From assembly GCA_024640665.1 (NCBI GenBank), contig JAHEEO010000001.1, positions 1 through 23,654 on the forward strand: 23,654 nt of DNA. The letters are read 5' to 3'. Made by a program: the position numbers and the translations under genes. The notes beneath the pieces were generated by a model. That model saw only the letters and a program-made list of their open reading frames with translations, had not been told where the DNA came from and did not search any database. This document shows, in pieces, positions 1-7,207 of the stretch (its first letter is position 1; each line of letters begins with the position of its first letter). Source of the stretch: Rhodospirillales bacterium. Its GTDB lineage: Bacteria; Pseudomonadota; Gammaproteobacteria; Steroidobacterales; Rariloculaceae.

Positions 1-555
1 AGCCCGAGCCTCGTTATAAGCCCATGTACTGGCCAGCGGTTTCGCAACTACCGCAACTGGCGCATCGAAAACTACAGCGCGATTGCAGACTACGCGCAGA
101 GACGCTACGGCGCACAGGTATTTTTGACCGGCGGAAATTCTGACATCGAACGACAGTATGCTGATGCGATCGTCGCCGGCACAAAGTCTTCGCCCATTGA
201 CTTGATCGGCAAGACTTCGCTGAAGGAACTCGTTGCAATTCTGCGCAGGGCCAGCGTAGTGCTATGCCCAGACTCGGGTCCGGCGCATATGGCCACCGCC
301 GTTGGGACGCCGGTAGTTGGGCTTTATGCCACTTCGAACCGGTTTCGCACAGGCCCCTACTTCAGCCAGGACCTGGTCGTGGATAAGTATCCCGAAGCCG
401 TGCAAAGCGAATTCGGCAAGCCCGTGGACACGCTGCGCTGGGGTCAGCGCGTGCGTAACCCGGAAGCGATGGATCTGATTAAAGTGGCCGATGTTATTGA
501 AAAACTCGATTTAGCCTTTCTGCGACGCGGCATTACGCCCGTTGTTGGTTCATAA
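1..555 (+). CDS. Glycosyltransferase family 9 (heptosyltransferase-like), 3' part only
   Basis: The reading frame is open from the first base of the window to a TAA at 553-555, so about 184 C-terminal residues are present and the N-terminal half lies outside. The visible part is the nucleotide-sugar-binding Rossmann half of a GT9 (GT-B fold) enzyme. It has the LTGG turn near residue 42, followed by the family hallmark PDSGPAHMA (Asp at residue 91 of the fragment) and then the GLYATSN...RTGPY stretch. GT9 enzymes such as WaaC and WaaF add heptose to the inner core of lipopolysaccharide at the cytoplasmic face of the inner membrane. The next gene, only 8 bases downstream, is a Kdo hydroxylase, which supports a role in inner-core LPS. 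The exact sugar donor and acceptor cannot be told from the fragment. Confidence 0.88.
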   Translation, partial: SPSLVISPCTGQRFRNYRNWRIENYSAIADYAQRRYGAQVFLTGGNSDIERQYADAIVAGTKSSPIDLIGKTSLKELVAILRRASVVLCPDSGPAHMATAVGTPVVGLYATSNRFRTGPYFSQDLVVDKYPEAVQSEFGKPVDTLRWGQRVRNPEAMDLIKVADVIEKLDLAFLRRGITPVVGS

Positions 556-563
556 TTGATGTT

Positions 564-1478
564 ATGGAAGACAACTATGAACTGAGAGACTTTGGTCACG
601 CTGGCAGTGACGAGATTCAAGACGCGCTTGAACACTCTCAAATCGTGTATTTCTCGCACAGTCCGGTCGAGCTGCCCTCTGCAGAGGAGCTCGAGCTGTT
701 GCGCAGTGGTTTACCACAGTCATTGCGAGCGAAGAATATTAGTTATCACCCTGAATCCGATTCAGTGCCGCGATTCGATGCGCCGGAAGAATTAAAGTCG
801 CGAGTGGAAGGAATTCTAAGACAACATGGTCAGCGCGTAGAGCATTATCTGCGCGAGGTGCTGCCGGCGTTCGTCCCAGACTGGATCTTGGGCACAACCA
901 GTTTTCGGTCAATGGAAGAACAAGGCCGTGATCTCAAGCCGCGTTCGAGCAATGAACGCGTTCACATTGATGCCGGCGCCTATGGCGCAACCAACGGCGC
1001 CAGAATCCTGCGTTTTTTTGTCAACGTCCATCCACAGCGGGAACGGGTGTGGGGCACCAAGGGCAGCTTCAATGACGTCATGCAAAACTACACGGAGCTT
1101 TGGACCGCAGCTCACAAAGGCAAAGATCGCGTTCGCTTGGAGAAAACCCTCGCCGACAGGTTTTTTAGCGGCGCTGTAAGCACTTTGAGCAAAGCCTATC
1201 CAATCGCCCAAGTAATCGACTCGAGTCCATATGACCGCGCGATGCGACGCATCCACAATCGCATGAAAGAGAGCGAAGCGTTTCGCAGTAATGACAGCGA
1301 TTACCGAGAGATTCATTTTCCACCGATGTCGGCGTGGATGGTCTTTACCGATGGCATTAGTCACTCGGTCTTGACGGGTCAATACGCGTTCGTTACCACG
1401 GCCTTGGTACCTTTGCAGAACTGCCGCATTCCAGAATTAGCGCCCTACAATGTATTAGAAACCCATCATCAAACTTAG
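564..1478 (+). CDS. kdoO: Kdo hydroxylase (Fe(II)/2-oxoglutarate dioxygenase, KdoO-like)
   Basis: A 304-residue protein resembling the Kdo hydroxylase family (PF11004). Characterised members (Burkholderia, Yersinia) are Fe(II)/2-oxoglutarate/O2-dependent enzymes that hydroxylate Kdo in lipid A-linked inner core to Ko (D-glycero-D-talo-oct-2-ulosonic acid). Visible features are the iron-binding HxD pair in RVHIDAG (His134, Asp136), the following RILRFFVNVHP strand, and the distal His267 in the C-terminal FTDGISHSVLTGQY block. The length is normal for the family. It starts at ATG 564, 8 bases after the GT9 stop, with no strong Shine-Dalgarno sequence, so it is probably translated by coupling. 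There is no signal peptide, in line with a cytoplasmic or inner-face enzyme. Identification is by remembered family motifs, not by alignment. Confidence 0.85.
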   Translation: MEDNYELRDFGHAGSDEIQDALEHSQIVYFSHSPVELPSAEELELLRSGLPQSLRAKNISYHPESDSVPRFDAPEELKSRVEGILRQHGQRVEHYLREVLPAFVPDWILGTTSFRSMEEQGRDLKPRSSNERVHIDAGAYGATNGARILRFFVNVHPQRERVWGTKGSFNDVMQNYTELWTAAHKGKDRVRLEKTLADRFFSGAVSTLSKAYPIAQVIDSSPYDRAMRRIHNRMKESEAFRSNDSDYREIHFPPMSAWMVFTDGISHSVLTGQYAFVTTALVPLQNCRIPELAPYNVLETHHQT

Positions 1479-1535
1479 CAATCGACACACACCAGCGTGC
1501 CGTATCCGAACCAAATGCATCGAGAACACTTTAAT

Positions 1536-2897
1536 ATGGGAATTACCGAGACTTTAGCTGCTTACGTCGTTGATTGTGAACCGAAAGAAATCCCGGACAC
1601 AATCTATGCTGAGGCCACGCGCGCGTTAGTCAACTACATGGGCTGCGCAATCGGCGGTGCTGCAGAACCGGCATTGAATACGGCCCTGGAAGTGCTGTTG
1701 CCATTCTCGGGAAGTCCCGACGCACGCATACTGGGCCGTGCGGAACGCAGCGACCCGCTGTATGCCTCCCTATTCAACGGCATCGGATCGCATGTGCACG
1801 AGTATGACGACACATTGCCTAAAAACTACATTCACCCCAGCATTCCGGTTGCCTCTGCTTTGTTCGCCTATGCCAGCGCGCAATCTGGCACTGGGAATGC
1901 AGTTGCAGGCCGAGAGTTTGTGCAAGCGTTTATCCTCGGTTTTGAGATCGAATCGCGAATCGGTAATGCAGTTTACCCCGCGCACTACGAGGCTGGATGG
2001 CATATCACTTCCACAACCGGCGTTTTTGGCGCTGCGGTAGCCATTGGAAAACTGCTAAAGCTCAACACCGAACAAATGATCTGGGCTTTCGGCCTGGCCG
2101 CCACGCAAGCGGCGGGAATTCGTGAAATGTTTGGCTCAATGGCCAAATCTTTTCAGCCCGGACGGGCGGCTCAAAATGGTTATACGGCCGCACTCCTCGC
2201 ACAAAAGAACTTCACAGCAGGAGAGCAAGCACTTGAAAGTCCGCGTGGCTTCGCAGCCGTTACCGCGACCAAATACGATCTCGACAAAGCTGCCGCGCAA
2301 CTCGGAGAACATTTTGAATTGCAGGACAACGCCTATAAGCCATACGCCTGCGGCCTGGTCGTTCATCCGACGATAGATGCTTGCAGTCAAATTCGAGCGA
2401 AGCACGCACTCGATCCAGCAACAATCGAATCCATCGAATTGCGCGTGGCGCCTTTAGTGCTCGATCTATGCAACAAGAAAGATCTGCGCCGGGCGTTGCA
2501 ATCGAAATACTCCATTTATCACGCTGCGGCGATAGGCTTGGCGCGAGGTAAAGGAGGGCTTCGAGAGTTTACCGATGAAGCTGTCGCCGATCCTGTTCTG
2601 GCGCGGCTTCGATCAATCACCACTGCCGTCGGCGACGAGGCCGTGACCGAAGACCAGGTCGATGTGACGATCAAGCACGGTTCTGGAGAGACCGTGCACT
2701 TTTTTCTCGAGGCATCACTTGGAAATATCGACAGGCCGCTCAGCAATTCTCAGCTGGACGAAAAATTCGTAGATCAGGCCACGCTGGTCCTTCCCAAAGC
2801 GCAGGTCGACGCCTTGCTTGAAGCGACATGGTCGATCGGTTCGCAACGAGATGTCGGCTCCGTTGTAGAGCTAGCCGCACTTCAAGCGGGCAATTGA
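1536..2897 (+). CDS. MmgE/PrpD-family protein (2-methylcitrate dehydratase-like)
   Basis: About 453 residues from ATG 1536. The frame is open upstream to a GTG at 1497, but the conserved part begins at MGITETLAAYV, so the later ATG is preferred. The family includes 2-methylcitrate dehydratase (PrpD), cis-aconitate decarboxylase and iminodisuccinate epimerase, and many members have unknown substrates. Recognisable blocks are the early MGCAIGG helix, the GSHVHEYDDT segment, the IHPSIPVASALFA active-site region, the SFQPGRAAQNGYTAALLAQ block and the KPYACGLVVHPTIDA block of the C-terminal half. No prpB, prpC or acnD is nearby, so a methylcitrate-cycle role is unlikely. Instead the gene sits 10 bases upstream of a complete ABC importer, which suggests that it acts on the imported solute or a derivative. 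Confidence 0.85.
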   Translation: MGITETLAAYVVDCEPKEIPDTIYAEATRALVNYMGCAIGGAAEPALNTALEVLLPFSGSPDARILGRAERSDPLYASLFNGIGSHVHEYDDTLPKNYIHPSIPVASALFAYASAQSGTGNAVAGREFVQAFILGFEIESRIGNAVYPAHYEAGWHITSTTGVFGAAVAIGKLLKLNTEQMIWAFGLAATQAAGIREMFGSMAKSFQPGRAAQNGYTAALLAQKNFTAGEQALESPRGFAAVTATKYDLDKAAAQLGEHFELQDNAYKPYACGLVVHPTIDACSQIRAKHALDPATIESIELRVAPLVLDLCNKKDLRRALQSKYSIYHAAAIGLARGKGGLREFTDEAVADPVLARLRSITTAVGDEAVTEDQVDVTIKHGSGETVHFFLEASLGNIDRPLSNSQLDEKFVDQATLVLPKAQVDALLEATWSIGSQRDVGSVVELAALQAGN

Positions 2898-2907
2898 CGG
2901 ATCAGTC

Positions 2908-3942
2908 ATGGCAACGAAAAAATCAATATTGGGAAGACTTGCACGGCTGCTGTATTTGGGCACAGCGGCCATAGCGCTATCCGCTTGCAGCCAAACCCCG
3001 GCGGGCAATACTGTTCGCATTCCTCTGGGTGCCGGCGGCGTTGGTTTTTTGCCGCTGCAGATGATGCGCGAATTCCGACTCATCGAGAAGCACGCTCAGG
3101 CGGCTGGAGTAGCCGATATTCAAGTTCAGTGGATAGAGCTTGGCGGGCCAGCCGTGATGAACGACGCATTGCTGTCGGGCTCAGTTGATTTCATAGCGGC
3201 CGGACCACCCGCTTTTCTAACCTTATGGGACCGAACCCAGGGCGCTGCGGATGTAAAAGGCGTTGCGGCTATCGCGGCCTTACCCATGTATCTCAACACT
3301 ACGGCCGCACACTTAAATCGGCTGGAGGATTTGCGCGAGTCGGATCGCATTGCCGTCACGGCAATCAAAGTATCCATTCCCGCTTTGGTGATGCAGATGT
3401 ATGCACTCGACCAATATGGCATGGATGCCGTGGAGCGATTTGACCCCTTCACCGTTACCATGACACATCCCGATGGTGTCGTCGCAATGCTATCGGGCTC
3501 CACTGAAGTGAATAGCCATTTCACGTCGCCGCCCTTTCACCAGCGAGAAACTGCAAAGCCGGGCATTCGCACGATAATGAGCACTGACGATGTGCTTGGC
3601 GGGCCGACGACGTTCACGATGCTTTCAACCACATCTGCATTTCATGACGGCAATCCCGCCGTCTATGGCGCCGTGCTGGCCGCGTTAACCGAAGCGCAAG
3701 CGATGATTGGCGAAGATCCGGACAGCGCTGCTGGCGTCCTCGTCCGCGCTGGACAAGGCGGCGGATTCACGGCAGCAGAAATTGCTGAGGTGCTGAGAGA
3801 TCCAGACATAGACTTTTCTCGCGTACCGAAAAATACGATGCGTTATGCCAGGTTCATGCACGAAGTCGGATCAATCCGCAACGAACCGGCCGATTGGCGC
3901 GACTTGTTCTTCCCCGAGATTCACGACGCCGCAGGCAACTAA
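2908..3942 (+). CDS. ABC transporter substrate-binding lipoprotein, NitT/TauT type
   Basis: A 344-residue exported lipoprotein. It has a basic N-terminus, a hydrophobic segment and the lipobox LSAC with Cys27 as the lipidation site, so it should be anchored in the periplasm-facing membrane. The mature part looks like the SsuA/TauA/NMT1 class (periplasmic binding protein type 2): an N-terminal strand leading to GVGFLPLQMMREFRLIEKH, then ALLSGSVDFIAAGPPAFL, the typical dose-of-gene segment where the ligand loop reports occupancy. Family ligands include nitrate, taurine, alkanesulfonates and pyrimidine precursors; the sequence does not say which applies here. It starts 10 bases after the MmgE/PrpD stop and is followed by its ATPase and permease, so the four genes are probably one operon. 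Confidence 0.85.
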   Translation: MATKKSILGRLARLLYLGTAAIALSACSQTPAGNTVRIPLGAGGVGFLPLQMMREFRLIEKHAQAAGVADIQVQWIELGGPAVMNDALLSGSVDFIAAGPPAFLTLWDRTQGAADVKGVAAIAALPMYLNTTAAHLNRLEDLRESDRIAVTAIKVSIPALVMQMYALDQYGMDAVERFDPFTVTMTHPDGVVAMLSGSTEVNSHFTSPPFHQRETAKPGIRTIMSTDDVLGGPTTFTMLSTTSAFHDGNPAVYGAVLAALTEAQAMIGEDPDSAAGVLVRAGQGGGFTAAEIAEVLRDPDIDFSRVPKNTMRYARFMHEVGSIRNEPADWRDLFFPEIHDAAGN

Positions 3943-3977
3943 ACCTTCCTATGAACAGCTGGGTTAGCCGATAGCGA

Positions 3978-4742
3978 ATGACGAGTAACGATCCTACCTT
4001 GTCGGTCAATGGCGTAACGCTGCAATATCGTAGCGATGACACCATCGTAACCGCTACATATAGAGTGAGTTTCGAAGTTATTCAAAGCGACCGCTTTGTA
4101 ATTCTTGGGCCTTCCGGCTGCGGCAAGTCAACACTGCTGAAAGCGATAGGTGGTTATATAAAGCCAGTCGAAGGACGAATCGCGCTCAATGGCAAGACTG
4201 TAGATAGGCCGGGACCGGATCGTGCTTTCGTGTTTCAGGAATTTGATCAGTTATTGCCTTGGAAGACGGTCATCGAAAATGTCGTATTTGCACTAACGAC
4301 TGGAGGCAAGTTGAATCGCTCGCAGGCGCATGAGAGAGCCCGGCACTACATCGACAAGGTGAATCTCAGCAAATTCGTCGATGCCTATCCACACACCTTG
4401 TCCGGCGGAATGAAGCAACGTGTAGCGATAGCGCGCGCCATGGCAACCGAACCCGACATTCTCCTAATGGACGAGCCATTTGCAGCACTCGATGCCCTTA
4501 CAAGGCAACAGATGCAAGACGAACTACTGAAACTCTGGTCCGATACACAATTTACAGTGGTATTCGTAACGCACTCTATCTCGGAAGCAATTCGTATCGG
4601 CAGCAGAATTCTTCTATTGAGTGCGCATCCTGGCCAGGTGAAAGCCGAGATAAATTGCAATGGGACAGATTCGGTCGATGCGAACGGCCTGCGGCTCAGC
4701 GATAAAATCCATCAGACCTTGTTCGACAAGCAAGCCACATAG
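3978..4742 (+). CDS. ABC transporter ATP-binding protein, NitT/TauT (SsuB/TauB) type
   Basis: A 254-residue cytoplasmic ATPase with every ABC motif in order: Walker A GPSGCGKST (residues 44-52), Q-loop Gln87 in VFQEFDQLLPW, signature LSGGMKQR (141-148), Walker B ILLMDEP with Glu166, the D-loop that follows, and the switch His199 in FVTHS. The FQEFDQLLPWKTV segment is characteristic of the nitrate/taurine/sulfonate importer ATPases. The length is normal for the family. It lies 35 bases after the binding protein and 13 bases before the permease and would power solute import by that pair. All catalytic residues are intact. Confidence 0.93.
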   Translation: MTSNDPTLSVNGVTLQYRSDDTIVTATYRVSFEVIQSDRFVILGPSGCGKSTLLKAIGGYIKPVEGRIALNGKTVDRPGPDRAFVFQEFDQLLPWKTVIENVVFALTTGGKLNRSQAHERARHYIDKVNLSKFVDAYPHTLSGGMKQRVAIARAMATEPDILLMDEPFAALDALTRQQMQDELLKLWSDTQFTVVFVTHSISEAIRIGSRILLLSAHPGQVKAEINCNGTDSVDANGLRLSDKIHQTLFDKQAT

Positions 4743-4755
4743 ATAGGCGAAAGAA

Positions 4756-5634
4756 GTGAGTGACACAGCAAACCCGCAAATCAATCAGCGTCCTGAAATC
4801 TATAACGAGGTGCTCGGCGACGTTAGTGACGTAAAACACTCACCACAGTCATACTTACAGCGCGTTTATGCCGTATCCGGCATCCGCAAGTTCATGATTT
4901 TACTATTGCTCGGGTTGGCCTGGGAAATCTATGCGCGCGTGTTGGATAACTCGCTCGTATTTCCAACCCTCTCAGCAACGCTGGCGGCGCTCTTTGCAAG
5001 CGTTACATCCGGCGAATTACCAGGTGCTGCGCTCACGACAATTAGCCTGCTGCTGAAGGGTTATGCACTTGGTATCACAATCGCTGCATTGCTGACCACA
5101 TTTGCCAGCGTGACGCGAATAGGCGCTGACCTGCTGCAGACGCTCACTGCCATGTTCAACCCTTTACCGTCGATTGCGATGCTGCCATTAGCTATGGTGT
5201 GGTTTGGGCTGGGTAACGCCAGCATCATCTTCGTGCTCGTACATGCTGTGCTATGGGCGGTGGCACTCAATACCTTCAGTGGCTTTCGCTCTGTCAGCCC
5301 GACACTACGCCTGGTTGGCCAAAACTACGGACTGGGCGGCATTCAGTACATCTTGAGAATTCTGATACCTGCTGCGTTCGCCAGCATTTTAACTGGCCTC
5401 AAAGTTGGCTGGGCATTTGCTTGGCGTACGCTGATTGCCGCGGAACTTATTTTTGGCGTGAGTTCAGGCTCCGGCGGACTCGGCTGGTTTATTTTCGAAA
5501 AGAAAAACGAACTGCTGATACCCGATGTATTCGCCGGCTTGTTGACCGTTATCTTGCTCGGACTGCTGATCGAAAACCTGGTGTTTCGTTCCATCGAAGA
5601 TCGAACGGTGCGGCGCTGGGGCATGCAGCAGTAA
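4756..5634 (+). CDS. ABC transporter permease, NitT/TauT (SsuC/TauC) type
   Basis: A 292-residue inner-membrane permease. After a hydrophilic N-terminal stretch of about 45 residues come roughly six hydrophobic segments typical of BPD_transp_1 permeases, including the LTAMFNPLPSIAMLPLAMVW region and the cytoplasmic coupling (EAA-like) loop around TLRLVGQNYGLGGIQYILRI. The chosen start is GTG 4756, because no ATG in this frame lies before the conserved part. Purines (GAAAGAA) lie just upstream but very close. With the two preceding genes it completes an importer. The N-terminal extension is somewhat longer than in E. coli SsuC or TauC. No intrinsic terminator with a T-run follows in the 90 bases before the convergent DUF1761 gene. 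Confidence 0.9.
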   Translation: MSDTANPQINQRPEIYNEVLGDVSDVKHSPQSYLQRVYAVSGIRKFMILLLLGLAWEIYARVLDNSLVFPTLSATLAALFASVTSGELPGAALTTISLLLKGYALGITIAALLTTFASVTRIGADLLQTLTAMFNPLPSIAMLPLAMVWFGLGNASIIFVLVHAVLWAVALNTFSGFRSVSPTLRLVGQNYGLGGIQYILRILIPAAFASILTGLKVGWAFAWRTLIAAELIFGVSSGSGGLGWFIFEKKNELLIPDVFAGLLTVILLGLLIENLVFRSIEDRTVRRWGMQQ

Positions 5635-5724
5635 ACGGACTCGCGGACGGGTTCCCGCCAGCAGTTCGAATCTGCGGCTGGACTTCTCAACCTGAGCGTT
5701 GCTGGCTGTCTGCAATCGGTCTGA

Positions 5725-6108
5725 CTAGATCAAGGCGTGCGTAGTGATCATTATCATTAACATCGCTGCCACAAAAGCCACTTCAATAACGACAGCCTGC
5801 AGCGACTTGCGAGCGAACAGACCGCCCGCAGCCAACAAAAAGGCAATGGTCAGCCCCACGAGTATCGTTGTAGCCAGCGCGGCCCGCGCGGCAAACAATC
5901 CCACCAGCCATGCAAGCAAAAAAGTACCGATAAACTGCATGAGCATGGGCAAGGCAGCACTGTCGTTATCGTCAGCTGAAACGCCAATGCCTTCGAGCCA
6001 AGGCTTCTGAAAAAGAACGGGGGAATACCAAATTGCCCCTAAACCGAATGACACGATGGTGGCTACCGCCACGGCGATCCAATTAACTCCTAACGATAAT
6101 TCACCCAT
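5725..6108 (-). CDS. DUF1761 family membrane protein
   Basis: A 127-residue, very hydrophobic protein that matches the DUF1761 pattern: an N-terminal helix, then GLGAIWYSPVLFQKPWLEG, then further membrane helices (about four in all), including a C-terminal one rich in Met and Ile. The function of the family is unknown. Start is ATG 6108, with the purine-rich GAGGTGCGAC just upstream on the minus strand. It is a single-gene unit, convergent with the ABC permease and divergent from the SnoaL-like gene at 6248. Nothing in the sequence suggests a substrate. Confidence 0.75.
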   Translation of the reverse strand: MGELSLGVNWIAVAVATIVSFGLGAIWYSPVLFQKPWLEGIGVSADDNDSAALPMLMQFIGTFLLAWLVGLFAARAALATTILVGLTIAFLLAAGGLFARKSLQAVVIEVAFVAAMLMIMITTHALI

Positions 6109-6211
6109 GTCGCACCTCTATTCTTACTTTTATTAAACGAGGAAATATGCACAATCGGAAATGCCAGTCTAGCATGTGGACCGCCTTGCTTTGGGGCGCA
6201 TGCAAGTCATC

Positions 6212-6217
6212 TATACT
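6212..6217 (+). promoter_or_regulatory. Candidate -10 box upstream of the SnoaL-like gene
   Basis: TATACT is a good -10 match, 31 bases before the ATG at 6248. The possible -35 hexamers (TTGGGG at 6191-6196 with a 15-base spacer, TTGCTT at 6186-6191 with a 20-base spacer) are poorly spaced, so only the -10 is convincing. Confidence 0.35.
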
Positions 6218-6247
6218 CCTTGCTGTAGCGAACTTCGGGGCAATTAA

Positions 6248-6940
6248 ATGAGAGCTTTTCGATTCGGGGCTTTATCACTCGCCGCATTAGCTTGCAGCGC
6301 CGGTCTCGCGGGTTGCAGCGACGATCAAACCGCGCTCATCGAGTCACTCAGCGCACGCCTGCAGCATGTTGAAGACATCAATGCGATTCAGAAAGTGCAA
6401 TCCAAGTATGGTCACCTGTTGTTTACGCAGCGCTATGAGCGAATTTTTGCAGAGACGTTCGCCCAGCAGCGAGACGACGTCTCTGTGGAGTTTTCCGACA
6501 GTGGTGTCTACCGAGGGGCGGATAGTGTCCGCGCCCTGTACGAAGCCTTCGCGGCAACGCGCGCGATACCCGGCTTCTTCATCCTGCACATGACAGTCAA
6601 TCCGTACATAGAAGTGGCGGCCGACGGCCAGAGCGCTCGCAGTCATTGGTTATCGCCTGGTGCAACCGGCAGCAATACATCTGCGGGTTGGGTCTGGGGC
6701 CCTTATTACATCGACTACATCAACGAAGGCGGCGAATGGCGCATTCTGCACTCAAACCTAGCACCGACGTTTCGTACGTCATTTGATACCAGCTGGGCAG
6801 AGGCAACCGATAATGGAACAGTACGTGGCGTTATTGGCGTTGAACCAGATGCGCCCTCAACGCTCTATCAACCCTACTTCGAGATGAAGCAATTGCCCGA
6901 TCTGTTCAGAAACAATCCAGAATTGCCAGAACCCTATTGA
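6248..6940 (+). CDS. Exported SnoaL/NTF2-like lipoprotein
   Basis: A 230-residue protein with a lipoprotein signal: basic start, hydrophobic core and lipobox LAGC with Cys23. The mature part has a short N-terminal helix (LIESLSARLQHVEDINAIQKVQ) leading into an NTF2/SnoaL-like fold. The pattern YRGADSVRALYEAF, then HMTVNPYIEVAADGQSARSHW, then YIDYINEGGEWRIL gives the helix-strand-strand order of that fold. It is a distant relative of the three tandem genes at 10654-12876 but lacks their YGYYxDK block and their C-terminal tail. SnoaL-like domains include isomerases, cyclases, dehydratases and non-catalytic binders, so no reaction can be assigned. It sits upstream of the DUF1552 and ankyrin genes in the same direction. 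Confidence 0.7.
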   Translation: MRAFRFGALSLAALACSAGLAGCSDDQTALIESLSARLQHVEDINAIQKVQSKYGHLLFTQRYERIFAETFAQQRDDVSVEFSDSGVYRGADSVRALYEAFAATRAIPGFFILHMTVNPYIEVAADGQSARSHWLSPGATGSNTSAGWVWGPYYIDYINEGGEWRILHSNLAPTFRTSFDTSWAEATDNGTVRGVIGVEPDAPSTLYQPYFEMKQLPDLFRNNPELPEPY

Positions 6941-6952
6941 CGCAGGTAACTG

Positions 6953-7081
6953 GGCGAAAAGCGCGGCAATGATCTCGAGGTTATCGCCCTCTTCGATGAT
7001 ACCCGGCCGCCATCCGCGCCGATAAACGTTGTTGCGGCTATGGCCCTCGAATTCGATATCGCGAACGCTGCAGGCAGCTGA
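6953..7081 (-). pseudogene. Remnant of a DUF6152-like gene
   Basis: In the gap between two plus-strand genes, one minus-strand frame reads IEFEGHSRNNVYRRGWRPGI followed by IEEGDNLEIIAA (bases about 7060 down to 6960). This resembles the core of DUF6152 proteins, where a Glu-Gly pair is followed by a (R)RGW motif and a conserved GD turn. No start codon, signal peptide or complete domain is present: a stop lies just upstream (TGA, bases 7082-7084) and the frame then runs into the antisense of the 6248 gene. I read it as a decayed fragment. The match is from memory of the family and could be chance. Confidence 0.45.
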
Positions 7082-7140
7082 TCAAACGCCAACTAAACCA
7101 AAAACTGCTGCTCGGGCCAGCAAAAACGCGGGGCATTTCA

Positions 7141-7170
7141 TTGCGTGGCAGACGGGCTATGCCCTACAAT
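7141..7170 (+). promoter_or_regulatory. Sigma70-like promoter for the DUF1552 gene
   Basis: TTGCGT (7141-7146) and TACAAT (7165-7170) are separated by 18 bases, a good sigma70-type pair. Transcription would start near 7177, about 30 bases before the ATG at 7208. The placement favours 7208 as the true start over the earlier in-frame start at 7145, which would lie upstream of the promoter's start site. Confidence 0.5.
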
Positions 7171-7207
7171 TCATAGACTTAAGTCACCTAGTCGACTGTG
7201 GGCTGTT

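Noticed and set aside
909..1382. A 157-codon minus-strand frame inside the Kdo hydroxylase gene
   Set aside because: It is antisense to a clearly conserved gene and its translation shows no recognisable domain; such shadows are frequent at this GC content.
5661..5675. A T-arm-like hairpin GCAG-TTCGAAT-CTGC suggestive of a tRNA
   Set aside because: No acceptor stem, anticodon arm or D arm can be built around it; it lies in the short gap between two convergent genes and is probably chance.
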